DNA from: Stutzerimonas stutzeri
Lineage (GTDB): Bacteria > Pseudomonadota > Gammaproteobacteria > Pseudomonadales > Pseudomonadaceae
Assembly (NCBI GenBank): GCA_002387205.1
Contig: DGLA01000016.1
Span: 186,001 to 250,000 of the forward strand
Length of the DNA stretch: 64,000 nt
Reading direction: 5' to 3'
The notes under the pieces are model-generated. The model was not told the DNA's origin. It ran no database searches and saw only the letters and a list, made by a program, of their open reading frames with translations. A program made the position numbers and the translations under genes. Positions 43,666 to 52,072 of the stretch are shown here, one piece after another. The stretch's first letter is position 1. Each line of letters opens with the position of its first letter.

Positions 43666-44717
43666 TGCAGCAGCCGGATCGTTCACGCTCAGAAAGCCTC
43701 TACTGGCCCACCATTTTTGCGGTGGGCCTGCATGTCATCATCTTTGGCATGCTGTTTGTCAGCTTTGCCATGACCCCCGACCTGCCGCCTTCGAAACCAA
43801 TCGTGCAGGCGACCCTGTATCAGCTCAAGTCCCAGAGCCAGGCGAAGACACAAACCAACCAGAAAATTGCTGGCGAGGCGCAAAAGACCGCTGCCAAGCA
43901 ATATGAAGCCGAGCAGCTGGAGCAGCGCAAGGTCGAACAGCAGAAGCAGGCTGCAGCCAAGGCGGCGGAACAAAAGCAGGCGCAGGAGGTTCGAAAGGCC
44001 GAAGCGGAGAGAGCTGAGGCGGTAAAGAAAGCCGAGGCGGCAAAGAAGGCTGAGGCCAAACAGGCTGAGGAAGCGAAGAAAGCCGCAGAGCAGAAGAAGT
44101 TAGCGGATATCGCGAAGAAGAAAGCGGCGGACGAGGCGGCCAAGCAGAAGGCGGCTGAGGAGGCCAAGAAAAAAGCGGCCGCCGAGGAGGCGAAGAAAAA
44201 GGCAGCTGCGGAGCAAGCGAAGAAGAAAGCCGCCGCCGAGGCTGCGAAAAAGAAAGCCGCGGAGGAAGCCAAGAAAAAGGCAGCCGCCGAAGCCGCCCGG
44301 AACAAAGCCGCCGCTGAAGCCGCCCGCAAGGCGACTGAAGACAAGAAGGCTCAGGCGCTCGCCGAATTGCTCTCTGAAGACACCCAGCGGCAACAGGCCA
44401 TGGCCGATACCCAGGGTGACCAGACTTCGGGTAATTTCGACGACCTGATTCGTCTGCGTGCTGCGGAGAACTGGACCCGCCCACCCTCTGCACGAAACAA
44501 CATGTCGGTTACGCTCAGGGTCAACATGCTTCCGGATGGCACCATATCGGCGGTAAACGTCTCGCGGTCAAGCGGCGATACACCGTTCGACAGTTCCGCG
44601 GTCGCCGCGGTCAAGAATATTGGTCGGCTGACCGAGATGCAGGGGCTGTCAGCCCAGGATTTCCAGCCGTATCGCTCGTTCATGATGACATTCACGCCAG
44701 AGGATCTTGCGTTGTGA
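43665..44717 (+). CDS. tolA: Tol-Pal system protein TolA
   Basis: TolA links the inner-membrane motor to Pal and TolB. The 350-aa protein has one N-terminal helix (about residues 14-36), a long charged helical domain II (about residues 55-235) made of repeated Lys-Lys-Ala-Ala/Glu units such as AEEAKKKAAAEE, and a C-terminal globular domain III (TLRVNMLPDGTI, SSGDTPFDSSAVAAV). I chose ATG 43665; TTG 43662 is an alternative. Domain II length varies between strains. Confidence 0.93.
   Translation: MQQPDRSRSESLYWPTIFAVGLHVIIFGMLFVSFAMTPDLPPSKPIVQATLYQLKSQSQAKTQTNQKIAGEAQKTAAKQYEAEQLEQRKVEQQKQAAAKAAEQKQAQEVRKAEAERAEAVKKAEAAKKAEAKQAEEAKKAAEQKKLADIAKKKAADEAAKQKAAEEAKKKAAAEEAKKKAAAEQAKKKAAAEAAKKKAAEEAKKKAAAEAARNKAAAEAARKATEDKKAQALAELLSEDTQRQQAMADTQGDQTSGNFDDLIRLRAAENWTRPPSARNNMSVTLRVNMLPDGTISAVNVSRSSGDTPFDSSAVAAVKNIGRLTEMQGLSAQDFQPYRSFMMTFTPEDLAL
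44100..44335 (+). repeat. Ala/Lys/Glu repeat array inside tolA
   Basis: Codons for KKAAAE-type blocks recur many times with small variations. The DNA is internally repetitive and could slip, so the true copy number may differ between isolates or assemblies. The antisense strand is open in long frames only because of this composition. Confidence 0.7.
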
Positions 44718-46015
44718 TCAATTCCCTTAGAGGTTTCATCGTTCTTCTGCTGTTCGTGCTGGGCAATGCCGTGGCTCAAGAGAAGAATATCGTGGTCACC
44801 AGCGGCACCGATCGCGCCATTCCAGTTGCAGTAGTGCCCTTCGGCTGGCAAGGCGGAACCGTGCTGCCAGAAAACATGGCCGAAATTATCGGCAATGACC
44901 TTCGCAATTCGGGGATTTTTCAGCCCATCCCAAGGCAGAACATGATCAGCCTGCCTACCCGCGGCAGCGAAATCATTTTTCGAGACTGGAAAGCGCTGGG
45001 CGTCCAGTATGTGATGGTCGGCAACATCGAGCCGGGTGCCGGCAAGTTGCAGGTTCGCTACGAAGTGTTCAATGTGAACACTGAGCAACAGGTCATGAAT
45101 GGCACTATCGGCGGCGGTCAGGACCAGTTGCGTGATATGGCGCACTATGCCTCTGATCAGGCGTTCGAAAAGCTCACGGGTATCAAGGGTGCATTCTCTA
45201 CCCGTCTTCTATACGTCACGGTTGAGCGTCTGGGCAGTGCCAATACGCGATACACGCTGCAGCGTTCCGACTACGACGGTGCGCGTGCTGTTACGTTGTT
45301 ACAGTCGCGAGAGCCGATACTTTCGCCTCGCTACTCGCCCGATGGTCGTCGTATCGCCTACGTGTCGTTCGAGCAGAAGCGCCCGCGCATATTCATCCAG
45401 CACATCGATACCGGTCGTCGTGAGCAGATCACCAATTTCGAAGGGCTCAATGGTGCTCCGGCCTTCTCGCCGGACGGTAATCGCCTTGCGTTCGTGCTTT
45501 CAAAGGACGGTAACCCGGAGGTCTATGTCATGGATCTCGGTTCGCGGCAATTGCAGCGACTGACAGACCATTACGCAATCGATACCGAGCCGTTCTGGGG
45601 CGCTGATGGGCAGACGATCTACTTCACCTCGGATCGCGCTGGCAAGCCGCAGATCTACAAGCAGCGCCTGGGAACCAACAATGCCGAGCGAGTCACCTTT
45701 GTAGGAAACTACAACGCCAACCCTAAGCTGTCGGCAGATGAGAAGACGCTGGTGATGATTCATCGCCAGGAGGGCTACACCAACTTCAAGGTTGCGGCAC
45801 AGGATCTGCAGCGCGGCAATCTGCGCATTCTTTCCGAGACAAGTTTGGATGAGTCACCCACTGTTGCGCCCAACGGCACCATGCTAATCTACGCGACCCG
45901 CCAGCAGGGCCGGGGAGTCTTGATGCTCGTATCAATCAATGGTCGAGTTAGGCTCCCGCTTCCTACTGCTCAAGGCGAAGTCCGTGAGCCATCGTGGTCC
46001 CCTTACCTGAACTGA
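44714..46015 (+). CDS. tolB: Tol-Pal system beta-propeller protein TolB
   Basis: TolB is the periplasmic protein that binds Pal. The 433-aa protein starts at GTG 44714 (4-base overlap with tolA), has a signal peptide (VIVLLLFVLGNAVAQ), an N-terminal alpha/beta domain and a six-bladed propeller with repeated SPDGRRIAYVS and SPDGNRLAFVL strands. Confidence 0.95.
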   Translation: MINSLRGFIVLLLFVLGNAVAQEKNIVVTSGTDRAIPVAVVPFGWQGGTVLPENMAEIIGNDLRNSGIFQPIPRQNMISLPTRGSEIIFRDWKALGVQYVMVGNIEPGAGKLQVRYEVFNVNTEQQVMNGTIGGGQDQLRDMAHYASDQAFEKLTGIKGAFSTRLLYVTVERLGSANTRYTLQRSDYDGARAVTLLQSREPILSPRYSPDGRRIAYVSFEQKRPRIFIQHIDTGRREQITNFEGLNGAPAFSPDGNRLAFVLSKDGNPEVYVMDLGSRQLQRLTDHYAIDTEPFWGADGQTIYFTSDRAGKPQIYKQRLGTNNAERVTFVGNYNANPKLSADEKTLVMIHRQEGYTNFKVAAQDLQRGNLRILSETSLDESPTVAPNGTMLIYATRQQGRGVLMLVSINGRVRLPLPTAQGEVREPSWSPYLN

Positions 46016-46063
46016 TGCGGTATCAATGCTGTACCTAACTAAAACACACTGGGGTTGTTACAC

Positions 46064-46570
46064 ATGGAAATGCTGAAATTCGGTAAGTTCGCTGCGCTGG
46101 CGCTGGCTATGGCTGTAGCCGTCGGTTGTTCTTCCAAGGGCGGCGAAGACTCTGGCGAAGGTTCCTCCGCCATTGATCCGAACGCTGGTTACGGCGCCAA
46201 CAGCGGTGCTGTTGACGGCAGCATGAACGGCGAAGAAGCCGCTCTGCGCGCCATCACTACTTTCTACTTCGAATACGACAGTTCTGATCTGAAGCCGGAA
46301 GCCATGCGCGCGCTCGACGTTCATGCCAAGGATCTGAAGTCCGCTGGCAACCGTGTCGTTCTGGAAGGCCACACCGACGAGCGTGGTACTCGTGAGTACA
46401 ACATGGCGCTGGGTGAGCGTCGTTCCAAGGCTGTACAGCGCTATCTGGTACTGCAGGGCGTATCCCCGGCTCAGCTGGAACTGGTGTCCTACGGTGAAGA
46501 GCGTCCGGTTGCCATGGGTAACGACGAGCAGTCCTGGGCTCAGAACCGTCGCGTTGAACTGCGTAAGTAA
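46064..46570 (+). CDS. pal: Peptidoglycan-associated lipoprotein Pal
   Basis: Pal (OprL in Pseudomonas) anchors the outer membrane to peptidoglycan. The 168-aa lipoprotein has the lipobox AVGC (Cys 21), a Gly/Ser-rich linker and an OmpA-like domain with EGHTDERGTREYNMALGERR, which binds diaminopimelate. It follows tolB by 48 bases and precedes cpoB by 6. Confidence 0.95.
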   Translation: MEMLKFGKFAALALAMAVAVGCSSKGGEDSGEGSSAIDPNAGYGANSGAVDGSMNGEEAALRAITTFYFEYDSSDLKPEAMRALDVHAKDLKSAGNRVVLEGHTDERGTREYNMALGERRSKAVQRYLVLQGVSPAQLELVSYGEERPVAMGNDEQSWAQNRRVELRK

Positions 46571-46576
46571 TCAGCC

Positions 46577-47401
46577 ATGCTCAAGCACCGTTACGTTCTG
46601 ACGCTTCTTGTGCTTGGTCTGCCGTTTTTTGCGGCGGCTCAGGTTCCCGTTGTGGAATACGATTCGCAGACCCAGGGCGGCTCGTCCGGGGCAGGGTATT
46701 CCTCCGGGACAGACAACGGCGGTGCTTACGCTGGAGGCGGGGCGACTGCTCCGTCTTCAGCGCAAGGCATGTTGTTCATTCAGCTGCAACAGATGCAGGA
46801 AGAGATCGCGCAGTTGCGCGGCATGCTCGAAGTGCAGCAGAACGAGATCCAGCGGCTTCAACAGGAGGGGCTGGAGCGTTACAAGGATCTGGATGGTCGT
46901 CTGGCCGGGCTTTCGGCAGGCGGGGCAAACAGTCAGAATTCATCAGCCGCCGGTGGCAATGCTGCTGGTGGAGCCTCACAAGAGTCTTCTATCGGGGGCG
47001 TGGATGCAGCCAGCGCACAGTCGGCTGATCCCGAAAAGGAAAAGCTGTACTACGATGCGGCTTTCGACCTGATCAAGGCAAAGGACTTCGATAAGGCCAG
47101 TCAGGCGTTTGCAGCATTCCTGCGCAAGTATCCGGGCAGCCCGTACGCTGGCAACGCTCAGTACTGGCTCGGCGAGGTGAATCTCGCCAAGGGCGACCTG
47201 CAAGGCGCAGGGCAGGCGTTCGCCAGGGTTAGCCAGCTGTATCCGCAGCACAACAAGGTGCCCGATTCGCTCTACAAGCTTGCGGATGTCGAACTCAGAA
47301 TGGGTAATCGCGACAAGGCCGATGGTATTCTCCGTCAGGTCATGGCGGACTACCCCAGCAGTTCGGCAGCGCAACTGGCCAAGCGTCAACTGAATCGCTG
47401 A
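46577..47401 (+). CDS. cpoB: Cell division coordinator CpoB (YbgF)
   Basis: CpoB binds TolA and coordinates outer-membrane constriction with peptidoglycan synthesis. The 274-aa protein has a signal peptide, an N-terminal trimeric coiled coil (LQQMQEEIAQLRGMLEVQQN), a low-complexity Ser/Gly linker and three TPR repeats (YDAAFDLIKAKDFDKASQAF and on). Confidence 0.93.
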   Translation: MLKHRYVLTLLVLGLPFFAAAQVPVVEYDSQTQGGSSGAGYSSGTDNGGAYAGGGATAPSSAQGMLFIQLQQMQEEIAQLRGMLEVQQNEIQRLQQEGLERYKDLDGRLAGLSAGGANSQNSSAAGGNAAGGASQESSIGGVDAASAQSADPEKEKLYYDAAFDLIKAKDFDKASQAFAAFLRKYPGSPYAGNAQYWLGEVNLAKGDLQGAGQAFARVSQLYPQHNKVPDSLYKLADVELRMGNRDKADGILRQVMADYPSSSAAQLAKRQLNR

Positions 47402-47423
47402 AGTCTCTCGCCGACAGATGAAC

Positions 47424-47449
47424 AAAACCCGCCCACCGGCGGGTTTTTT
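47424..47449 (+). terminator. Terminator after the tol operon
   Basis: A 10-bp stem (AAAACCCGCC with GGCGGGTTTT), CACC loop and a run of six T. Strong intrinsic terminator, 23 bases after cpoB. Confidence 0.88.
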
Positions 47450-47519
47450 CGTTAGAATCTCGCCCCCTTTCCCGCACCGGAGGCGGATGGCCTGTTTAGC
47501 CGTCACGCCCGTGGCTGAT

Positions 47520-48167
47520 ATGCACCATACCCTGCGAATTTCCGAGATTTTCTACTCGCTGCAGGGGGAAACGCGCACCAGTGGATTGCCCACAGTGTTC
47601 GTTCGCCTGACTGGCTGTCCCCTGCGTTGTCAATATTGCGATACCGCCTATGCCTTCACCGGCGGCGAACTGATGTCGCTCGACACCATAGTCGAGCGCA
47701 TTGCGGCATTTCGTCCCCGCTATGTCTGCGTCACCGGGGGCGAGCCGCTGGCCCAGCCCAACTGTATTCCCTTGCTGCGGCAACTGTGCGACGCCGGTTA
47801 CGAAGTGTCGCTGGAAACCAGCGGGGCGCTGGATATCTCGTCAACCGACACGCGTGTCAGTCGGGTCGTAGATCTCAAGACGCCGGGTTCGGCCGAGATG
47901 GGGCGCAACCGTTACGAAAACATCGCTCACCTTACGCACAACGACCAGGTGAAATTCGTGATCTGTTCGCGCGAAGACTACGACTGGGCCGTATCCAAGC
48001 TGATCGAGTACCGGCTCGACGCACGGGCAGGCGAAGTGCTGTTCTCTCCAAGCCACGGCCAGGTGGATGCGCGAGCACTGGCCGACTGGATCGTCAGCGA
48101 CAATCTGCCAGTGCGTCTGCAGCTGCAGCTGCACAAGATTCTATGGAACGATGCGCCCGGCCACTGA
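47520..48167 (+). CDS. queE: 7-carboxy-7-deazaguanine synthase
   Basis: QueE is a radical SAM enzyme making the deazaguanine ring for queuosine. The 215-aa protein has the CX3CX2C cluster motif (Cys 33, 37, 40 in TGCPLRCQYC) and the VTGGEPL loop. I chose ATG 47520 because the family opens with an HTLRISEIFYSLQGE-like segment; ATG 47487 adds 11 residues but is too close to its GGAGG. Confidence 0.92.
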   Translation: MHHTLRISEIFYSLQGETRTSGLPTVFVRLTGCPLRCQYCDTAYAFTGGELMSLDTIVERIAAFRPRYVCVTGGEPLAQPNCIPLLRQLCDAGYEVSLETSGALDISSTDTRVSRVVDLKTPGSAEMGRNRYENIAHLTHNDQVKFVICSREDYDWAVSKLIEYRLDARAGEVLFSPSHGQVDARALADWIVSDNLPVRLQLQLHKILWNDAPGH

Positions 48168-48220
48168 CCTCTTGCATGGGCGGCCGATTCAGGCCGCTTC
48201 GGTTTTCAGACAGGTATTCC

Positions 48221-48895
48221 ATGACAGACAAGAAAGCGGTGATTCTTCTTTCCGGCGGGTTGGATTCGGCAACCGTGGTCGCTATGGCCAAGGCTGAAGG
48301 CTATGCCTGTTACACAATGAGCTTCGACTATGGCCAGCGTCACCGCGCCGAGTTGCAGGCGGCCGAACGGGTGGCCCAACAACTGGGCGTGGTCGAGCAC
48401 AAGGTGATCGGCATGGATCTCGCTGGCATCGGCGGATCTGCGCTTACCGACAGCAATATCGCGGTGCCCGAGCAGCCTGGCGAAGGGATACCGGTCACCT
48501 ATGTGCCGGCACGCAATACCTTGTTTCTTTCTTTGGCGCTGGGTTGGGCCGAGGTGCTGGGTGCGCGAGACATCTTCATTGGCGTGAACGCCATCGACTA
48601 TTCAGGCTATCCGGATTGTCGTCCAGCATTCATCGAAGCGTTCGAGCGCCTGGCTAATCTGGCTACCAGAGCTGGTGTGGAAGGGCAGGGTTTTTCGATC
48701 CGTGCTCCGCTACAAGACATGAGCAAAGCCGATATTGTGCGGGCTGGAGTGCAGCTGGGAGTGGACTACAGCATGACCGTATCCTGTTATCAGGCGGACG
48801 AGGATGGGCGGGCTTGCGGCAAGTGCGACAGCTGCCGCCTGCGTGCCGTCGGCTTCCAGCAAGCTGGCCAGGCTGATCCGACCCGCTATGCATGA
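48221..48895 (+). CDS. queC: 7-cyano-7-deazaguanine synthase
   Basis: QueC makes preQ0 from CDG with ATP and ammonia. The 224-aa protein has the PP-loop SGGLDSAT (residues 11-18), the YVPARNTLFLS segment and four zinc cysteines (in VSCYQAD and RACGKCDSC). A CAGGT-type box precedes ATG 48221. With queE it supplies the queuosine pathway. Confidence 0.95.
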   Translation: MTDKKAVILLSGGLDSATVVAMAKAEGYACYTMSFDYGQRHRAELQAAERVAQQLGVVEHKVIGMDLAGIGGSALTDSNIAVPEQPGEGIPVTYVPARNTLFLSLALGWAEVLGARDIFIGVNAIDYSGYPDCRPAFIEAFERLANLATRAGVEGQGFSIRAPLQDMSKADIVRAGVQLGVDYSMTVSCYQADEDGRACGKCDSCRLRAVGFQQAGQADPTRYA

Positions 48896-48909
48896 CGGCA
48901 AAAAAAGCG

Positions 48910-48937
48910 TTGATTTAATCAATCAAATCAGTATCAT
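48910..48937 (+). promoter_or_regulatory. Promoter of tRNA-Lys
   Basis: TTGATT (48910-48915) and TATCAT (48932-48937) with a 16-bp spacer, ending 12 bases before the tRNA. The GC-rich GCGCACCGC after it is consistent with a stable-RNA discriminator. Confidence 0.55.
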
Positions 48938-48949
48938 GCGCACCGCATC

Positions 48950-49025
48950 GGGTCGTTAGCTCAGTTGGTAGAGCAGTTGGCTTTTAACCAATTGGTCGTA
49001 GGTTCGAATCCTACACGACCCACCA
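48950..49025 (+). tRNA. tRNA-Lys (anticodon TTT)
   Basis: A 76-nt tRNA folds fully: acceptor GGGTCGT with ACGACCC, D-loop AGCTCAGTTGGTAGAGC, anticodon loop CTTTTAA with TTT at 48983-48985, variable loop, T-arm GTAGGTTCGAATCCTAC, and an encoded CCA. In P. aeruginosa this locus is one of the two tRNA-Lys sites used by PAPI-1/pKLC102-type elements. Confidence 0.98.
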
Positions 49026-49044
49026 GATCTCCTCACGGAGAAGC

Positions 49045-49079
49045 AAAGCCGGAGGCCTCATGGGTCATCCGGCTTTTTT
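49045..49079 (+). terminator. Terminator after tRNA-Lys
   Basis: A 9-bp stem (AAAGCCGGA with TCCGGCTTT), a 14-base loop and a run of T. Strong terminator 20 bases after the tRNA. Confidence 0.85.
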
Positions 49080-49126
49080 ATATCCGCAGTTCAAGCTCTA
49101 TAAGAAAGCACGTACGGGGCGGTTAT

Positions 49127-49151
49127 CAAGGTCGAATCCTCTACGACCTTG
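49127..49151. repeat. tRNA 3'-end-like relic with perfect hairpin
   Basis: CAAGGTCGAATCCTCTACGACCTTG resembles the T-arm and 3' acceptor strand of the tRNA-Lys just upstream (GGTTCGAATCCTACACGACC), with a few differences, and forms an 8-bp stem around a 9-base loop. It has no other tRNA parts. It may be a decayed copy of the tRNA end left by an excised element, or chance. Confidence 0.4.
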
Positions 49152-49221
49152 GTAGGTGACCCGAGCGTCTTTAAACGTACTAGACTGCGACCTTCCGATT
49201 TCACAGTGGTTCGAGGCTCAA

Positions 49222-50718
49222 ATGTATTCTGATCGCATCCGCTTGTCCTCCCTGCATAGCAAGGTCATGAGCGCCGACGAGGCAGCCACTCATGTCCTCG
49301 ACGGTATGACTGTTGGCATGAGCGGCTTTACCCGTGCCGGTGAAGCCAAGGCAGTCCCCCTGGCGCTGGTCAAGCGCGCCAAGGAGAGCCCGCTGAAAAT
49401 CAGCCTGATCACCGGTGCCAGCCTCGGCAATGATCTGGACGGGCTGATGGCGGAAGCCGGTCTGCTGGCTCGCCGTATGCCGTTCCAGGCTGACGCAACG
49501 CTGCGCAAGGCGATCAACCAGGGCGAGGTCATGTTCATCGACCAGCATCTGTCCCACACCGTCGAGCAGATGCGCAACCACCAGATCAAGAAGCCGGACC
49601 TGGCGATCATCGAAGCGGTCGCAATCACCGAGCAAGGCCATATCGTGCCGACCACGTCGGTTGGCAACTCAGCCAACCTGGCCCTGTTCGCCGACAAGGT
49701 GATCATCGAGCTGAACATGGCCCACAACCCCAACCTGGAAGGTCTGCATGACATCTACATTCCAGGCGAGCGTCCTAACCGTCAGCCGATCCCCTTGCTC
49801 AAGGTCGATGACCGCATCGGTGTAGGTGCCATCCCGATCGATCCGGCTAAAATCGCTGCCATCGTCATCACAGACCAGCCGGATTCCTACTCTACGGTTA
49901 CCCCGCCGGATGATGAGACCCAGGCTATCGCCAACCACCTGATCCACTTCTTCAAGAAAGAAGTGGACGCGGGTCGTCTGAGCAACAGCCTCGGCCCGCT
50001 GCAGGCCGGTATCGGCAACATTGCCAACGCCGTCATGTGCGGTCTGATCGATTCGCCGTTCGAAAATCTGGTGATGTACTCTGAAGTCCTTCAGGACTCG
50101 ACCTTCGATCTGATCGACGCGGGCAAGATGGTCTTCGCTTCCGGCTGCTCCATCACCCTGTCCGAGCGCTGCAACGACCGTGTTTTCGGCAACCTGGAGA
50201 AGTACAAGGACAAGCTGATTCTGCGTCCCCAGGAGATCTCCAACCATCCGGAGCTGGTGCGTCGTATCGGTATCATCGGCATCAACACAGCACTTGAGTT
50301 CGACATCTACGGTAACGTCAACTCCACCCATGTTGGCGGCACCAAGATGATGAACGGCATCGGCGGCTCAGGTGACTTCGCCCGTAACGCCCATATGGCC
50401 ATCTTCGTCACCAAGTCGATCGCCAAGGGAGGCAACATCTCCAGCGTGGTTCCGATGGTTGCGCACGTCGACCACACCGAGCATGACGTCAGCATCCTGG
50501 TAACCGAGCAGGGCCTGGCAGACCTCCGTGGCCTGGCACCCCGTGAACGCGCCCGCGTCATCATCGACAACTGCGTGCATCCGTCCTACCGCGACGCATT
50601 GAACGCCTACTTCGAAGCGGCCTGCAAGAAGGGCGGCCAGACGCCGCACCTGCTGCATGAAGCAATGGATTGGCATACCAATCTCGAAGAGCGCGGACAC
50701 ATGCTCAAGGGCAAGTGA
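49222..50718 (+). CDS. Acetyl-CoA hydrolase/CoA-transferase family protein
   Basis: A 498-aa class I CoA transferase of the AarC/SCACT type (succinyl-CoA:acetate CoA-transferase), often annotated acetyl-CoA hydrolase. The N-terminal GMTVGMSGFTRAGEAKAVP loop, the QAGIGNIANAV motif and the MYSEVLQDS segment, which carries the catalytic Glu, are intact. It would make acetyl-CoA from acetate using succinyl-CoA, or the reverse. ATG 49222 has a GAGG box; an upstream in-frame ATG at 49156 lacks one. Confidence 0.87.
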   Translation: MYSDRIRLSSLHSKVMSADEAATHVLDGMTVGMSGFTRAGEAKAVPLALVKRAKESPLKISLITGASLGNDLDGLMAEAGLLARRMPFQADATLRKAINQGEVMFIDQHLSHTVEQMRNHQIKKPDLAIIEAVAITEQGHIVPTTSVGNSANLALFADKVIIELNMAHNPNLEGLHDIYIPGERPNRQPIPLLKVDDRIGVGAIPIDPAKIAAIVITDQPDSYSTVTPPDDETQAIANHLIHFFKKEVDAGRLSNSLGPLQAGIGNIANAVMCGLIDSPFENLVMYSEVLQDSTFDLIDAGKMVFASGCSITLSERCNDRVFGNLEKYKDKLILRPQEISNHPELVRRIGIIGINTALEFDIYGNVNSTHVGGTKMMNGIGGSGDFARNAHMAIFVTKSIAKGGNISSVVPMVAHVDHTEHDVSILVTEQGLADLRGLAPRERARVIIDNCVHPSYRDALNAYFEAACKKGGQTPHLLHEAMDWHTNLEERGHMLKGK

Positions 50719-50723
50719 TAATG

Positions 50724-50752
50724 AGCCCGCCGGCGTCAGTCGGCGGGCTTTT
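50724..50752 (+). terminator. Terminator after the CoA-transferase gene
   Basis: A 9-bp GC-rich stem (AGCCCGCCG with CGGCGGGCT), an 8-base loop and TTTT. Strong, 6 bases after the stop. Confidence 0.85.
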
Positions 50753-50787
50753 CGTTTCAGGCTCGCTTCAGTAGACATCCTTCCGCT

Positions 50788-50816
50788 TTCATTTTTCTGA
50801 AAGCTTCGGCTAGTAT
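50788..50816 (+). promoter_or_regulatory. Candidate promoter of nadA
   Basis: TTCATT and TAGTAT with a 17-bp spacer, about 135 bases before the nadA ATG. Hexamers are only fair; the call rests on its place between a terminator and the gene. Confidence 0.3.
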
Positions 50817-50950
50817 TCCGCCCCCTTGCAAACGTGAGGGTGAATGCTTGGTCCTTCCTTGCAGCGCCATCCGTTCGCCAGGTCAGTATTCCCGCCTCGT
50901 TGATTAGACCCGGCGATCTACGCTTTGCCGTGCTTGCAGGAACCGCGAAC

Positions 50951-52009
50951 ATGACGCACATACCCGAACGCATCCTCGTCCAGGCCCATCTGGCGGCCAA
51001 GCAGCCGCACCCGCTGACAGCGGCTGATGAGCTGCGTCTGCGAGGCGAAATCGCGGCTGAGTTGAAAAGGCAGAATGCGGTACTGGTCGCCCATTACTAC
51101 ACCGATCCAGTCATCCAGGCTTTGGCGGAAGAAACCGGTGGCTGTGTTTCTGATTCGCTGGAAATGGCCAGGTTTGGCAACGAGCATTCGGCTGATACGG
51201 TGGTGGTCGCGGGCGTCAGGTTCATGGGCGAAACAGCGAAGATACTGAATCCTGAAAAGCGGATTCTGATGCCAACTCTTGAGGCAACCTGCTCGCTGGA
51301 TCTGGGCTGCCCGGTTGAGGACTTCTCCGCGTTCTGTGATCAGCATCCAGAGCGCACCGTGGTGGTTTATGCGAATACCTCGGCCGCGGTGAAGGCCCGT
51401 GCCGATTGGGTCGTCACGTCCAGCTGCGCCCTGGAAATCGTTGAAAGCCTGATGGATAACGGCGAGAAAATCATCTGGGCCCCGGACAAGCACTTGGGCA
51501 GCTATGTGCAACGGGAAACTGGCGCTGACATGCTGTTGTGGGAAGGTGCCTGCATCGTCCATGAGGAATTCAAGGCCAAGCAGCTGGCAGATATGAAAGC
51601 GTTGTATCCCGACGCCGCTGTGCTGGTTCATCCCGAGTCGCCAGAGGCGGTGATTGAGCTGGCCGACGCGGTCGGCTCGACCAGTCAGCTGATCAAGGCC
51701 GCGCAGACCTTGTCGAATCCGGTCTTCATCGTCGCCACCGACCGCGGCATTTTCTACAAGATGCAACAACTTTGCCCGGACAAGCAGTTCATCGAGGCGC
51801 CAACTGCAGGCAGTGGAGCTGCGTGCCGCAGTTGTGCCCATTGTCCTTGGATGGCGATGAACACACTGGAGCGAACGCTGGAATGCCTGCGTTTAGGCAG
51901 GGACGAGATATTCGTGGATCCGGCGTTGGTGCCCCGGGCGGTCAAGCCGCTCAAGCGCATGCTCGACTTTACGCAGGCGGCGCGGATAAGGCAGGCCGGA
52001 AACGCATGA
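50951..52009 (+). CDS. nadA: Quinolinate synthase
   Basis: NadA condenses iminoaspartate with dihydroxyacetone phosphate to quinolinate in NAD synthesis, using an oxygen-sensitive 4Fe-4S cluster. The 352-aa protein shows LVAHYYTDPVIQALAEETGG near the N-terminus and the cluster cysteines, including the CRSCAHC motif. ATG 50951 gives the family's normal length; an upstream in-frame start would add 39 unusual residues. Confidence 0.95.
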   Translation: MTHIPERILVQAHLAAKQPHPLTAADELRLRGEIAAELKRQNAVLVAHYYTDPVIQALAEETGGCVSDSLEMARFGNEHSADTVVVAGVRFMGETAKILNPEKRILMPTLEATCSLDLGCPVEDFSAFCDQHPERTVVVYANTSAAVKARADWVVTSSCALEIVESLMDNGEKIIWAPDKHLGSYVQRETGADMLLWEGACIVHEEFKAKQLADMKALYPDAAVLVHPESPEAVIELADAVGSTSQLIKAAQTLSNPVFIVATDRGIFYKMQQLCPDKQFIEAPTAGSGAACRSCAHCPWMAMNTLERTLECLRLGRDEIFVDPALVPRAVKPLKRMLDFTQAARIRQAGNA

Positions 52010-52072
52010 TAGATGCCACAACGGAGCCATTTGGCTGCGTTGTGGCTTATGCCTCCCTCCGGATCGGGAGGC

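Noticed and set aside
43820..44344. Ala/Phe/Ser-rich antisense frame in tolA
   Set aside because: Mirror of the Ala/Lys repeat; not a membrane protein gene.
49127..49151. Second tRNA gene
   Set aside because: Only a T-arm/acceptor-like part is present; no D-arm or anticodon arm can be drawn.
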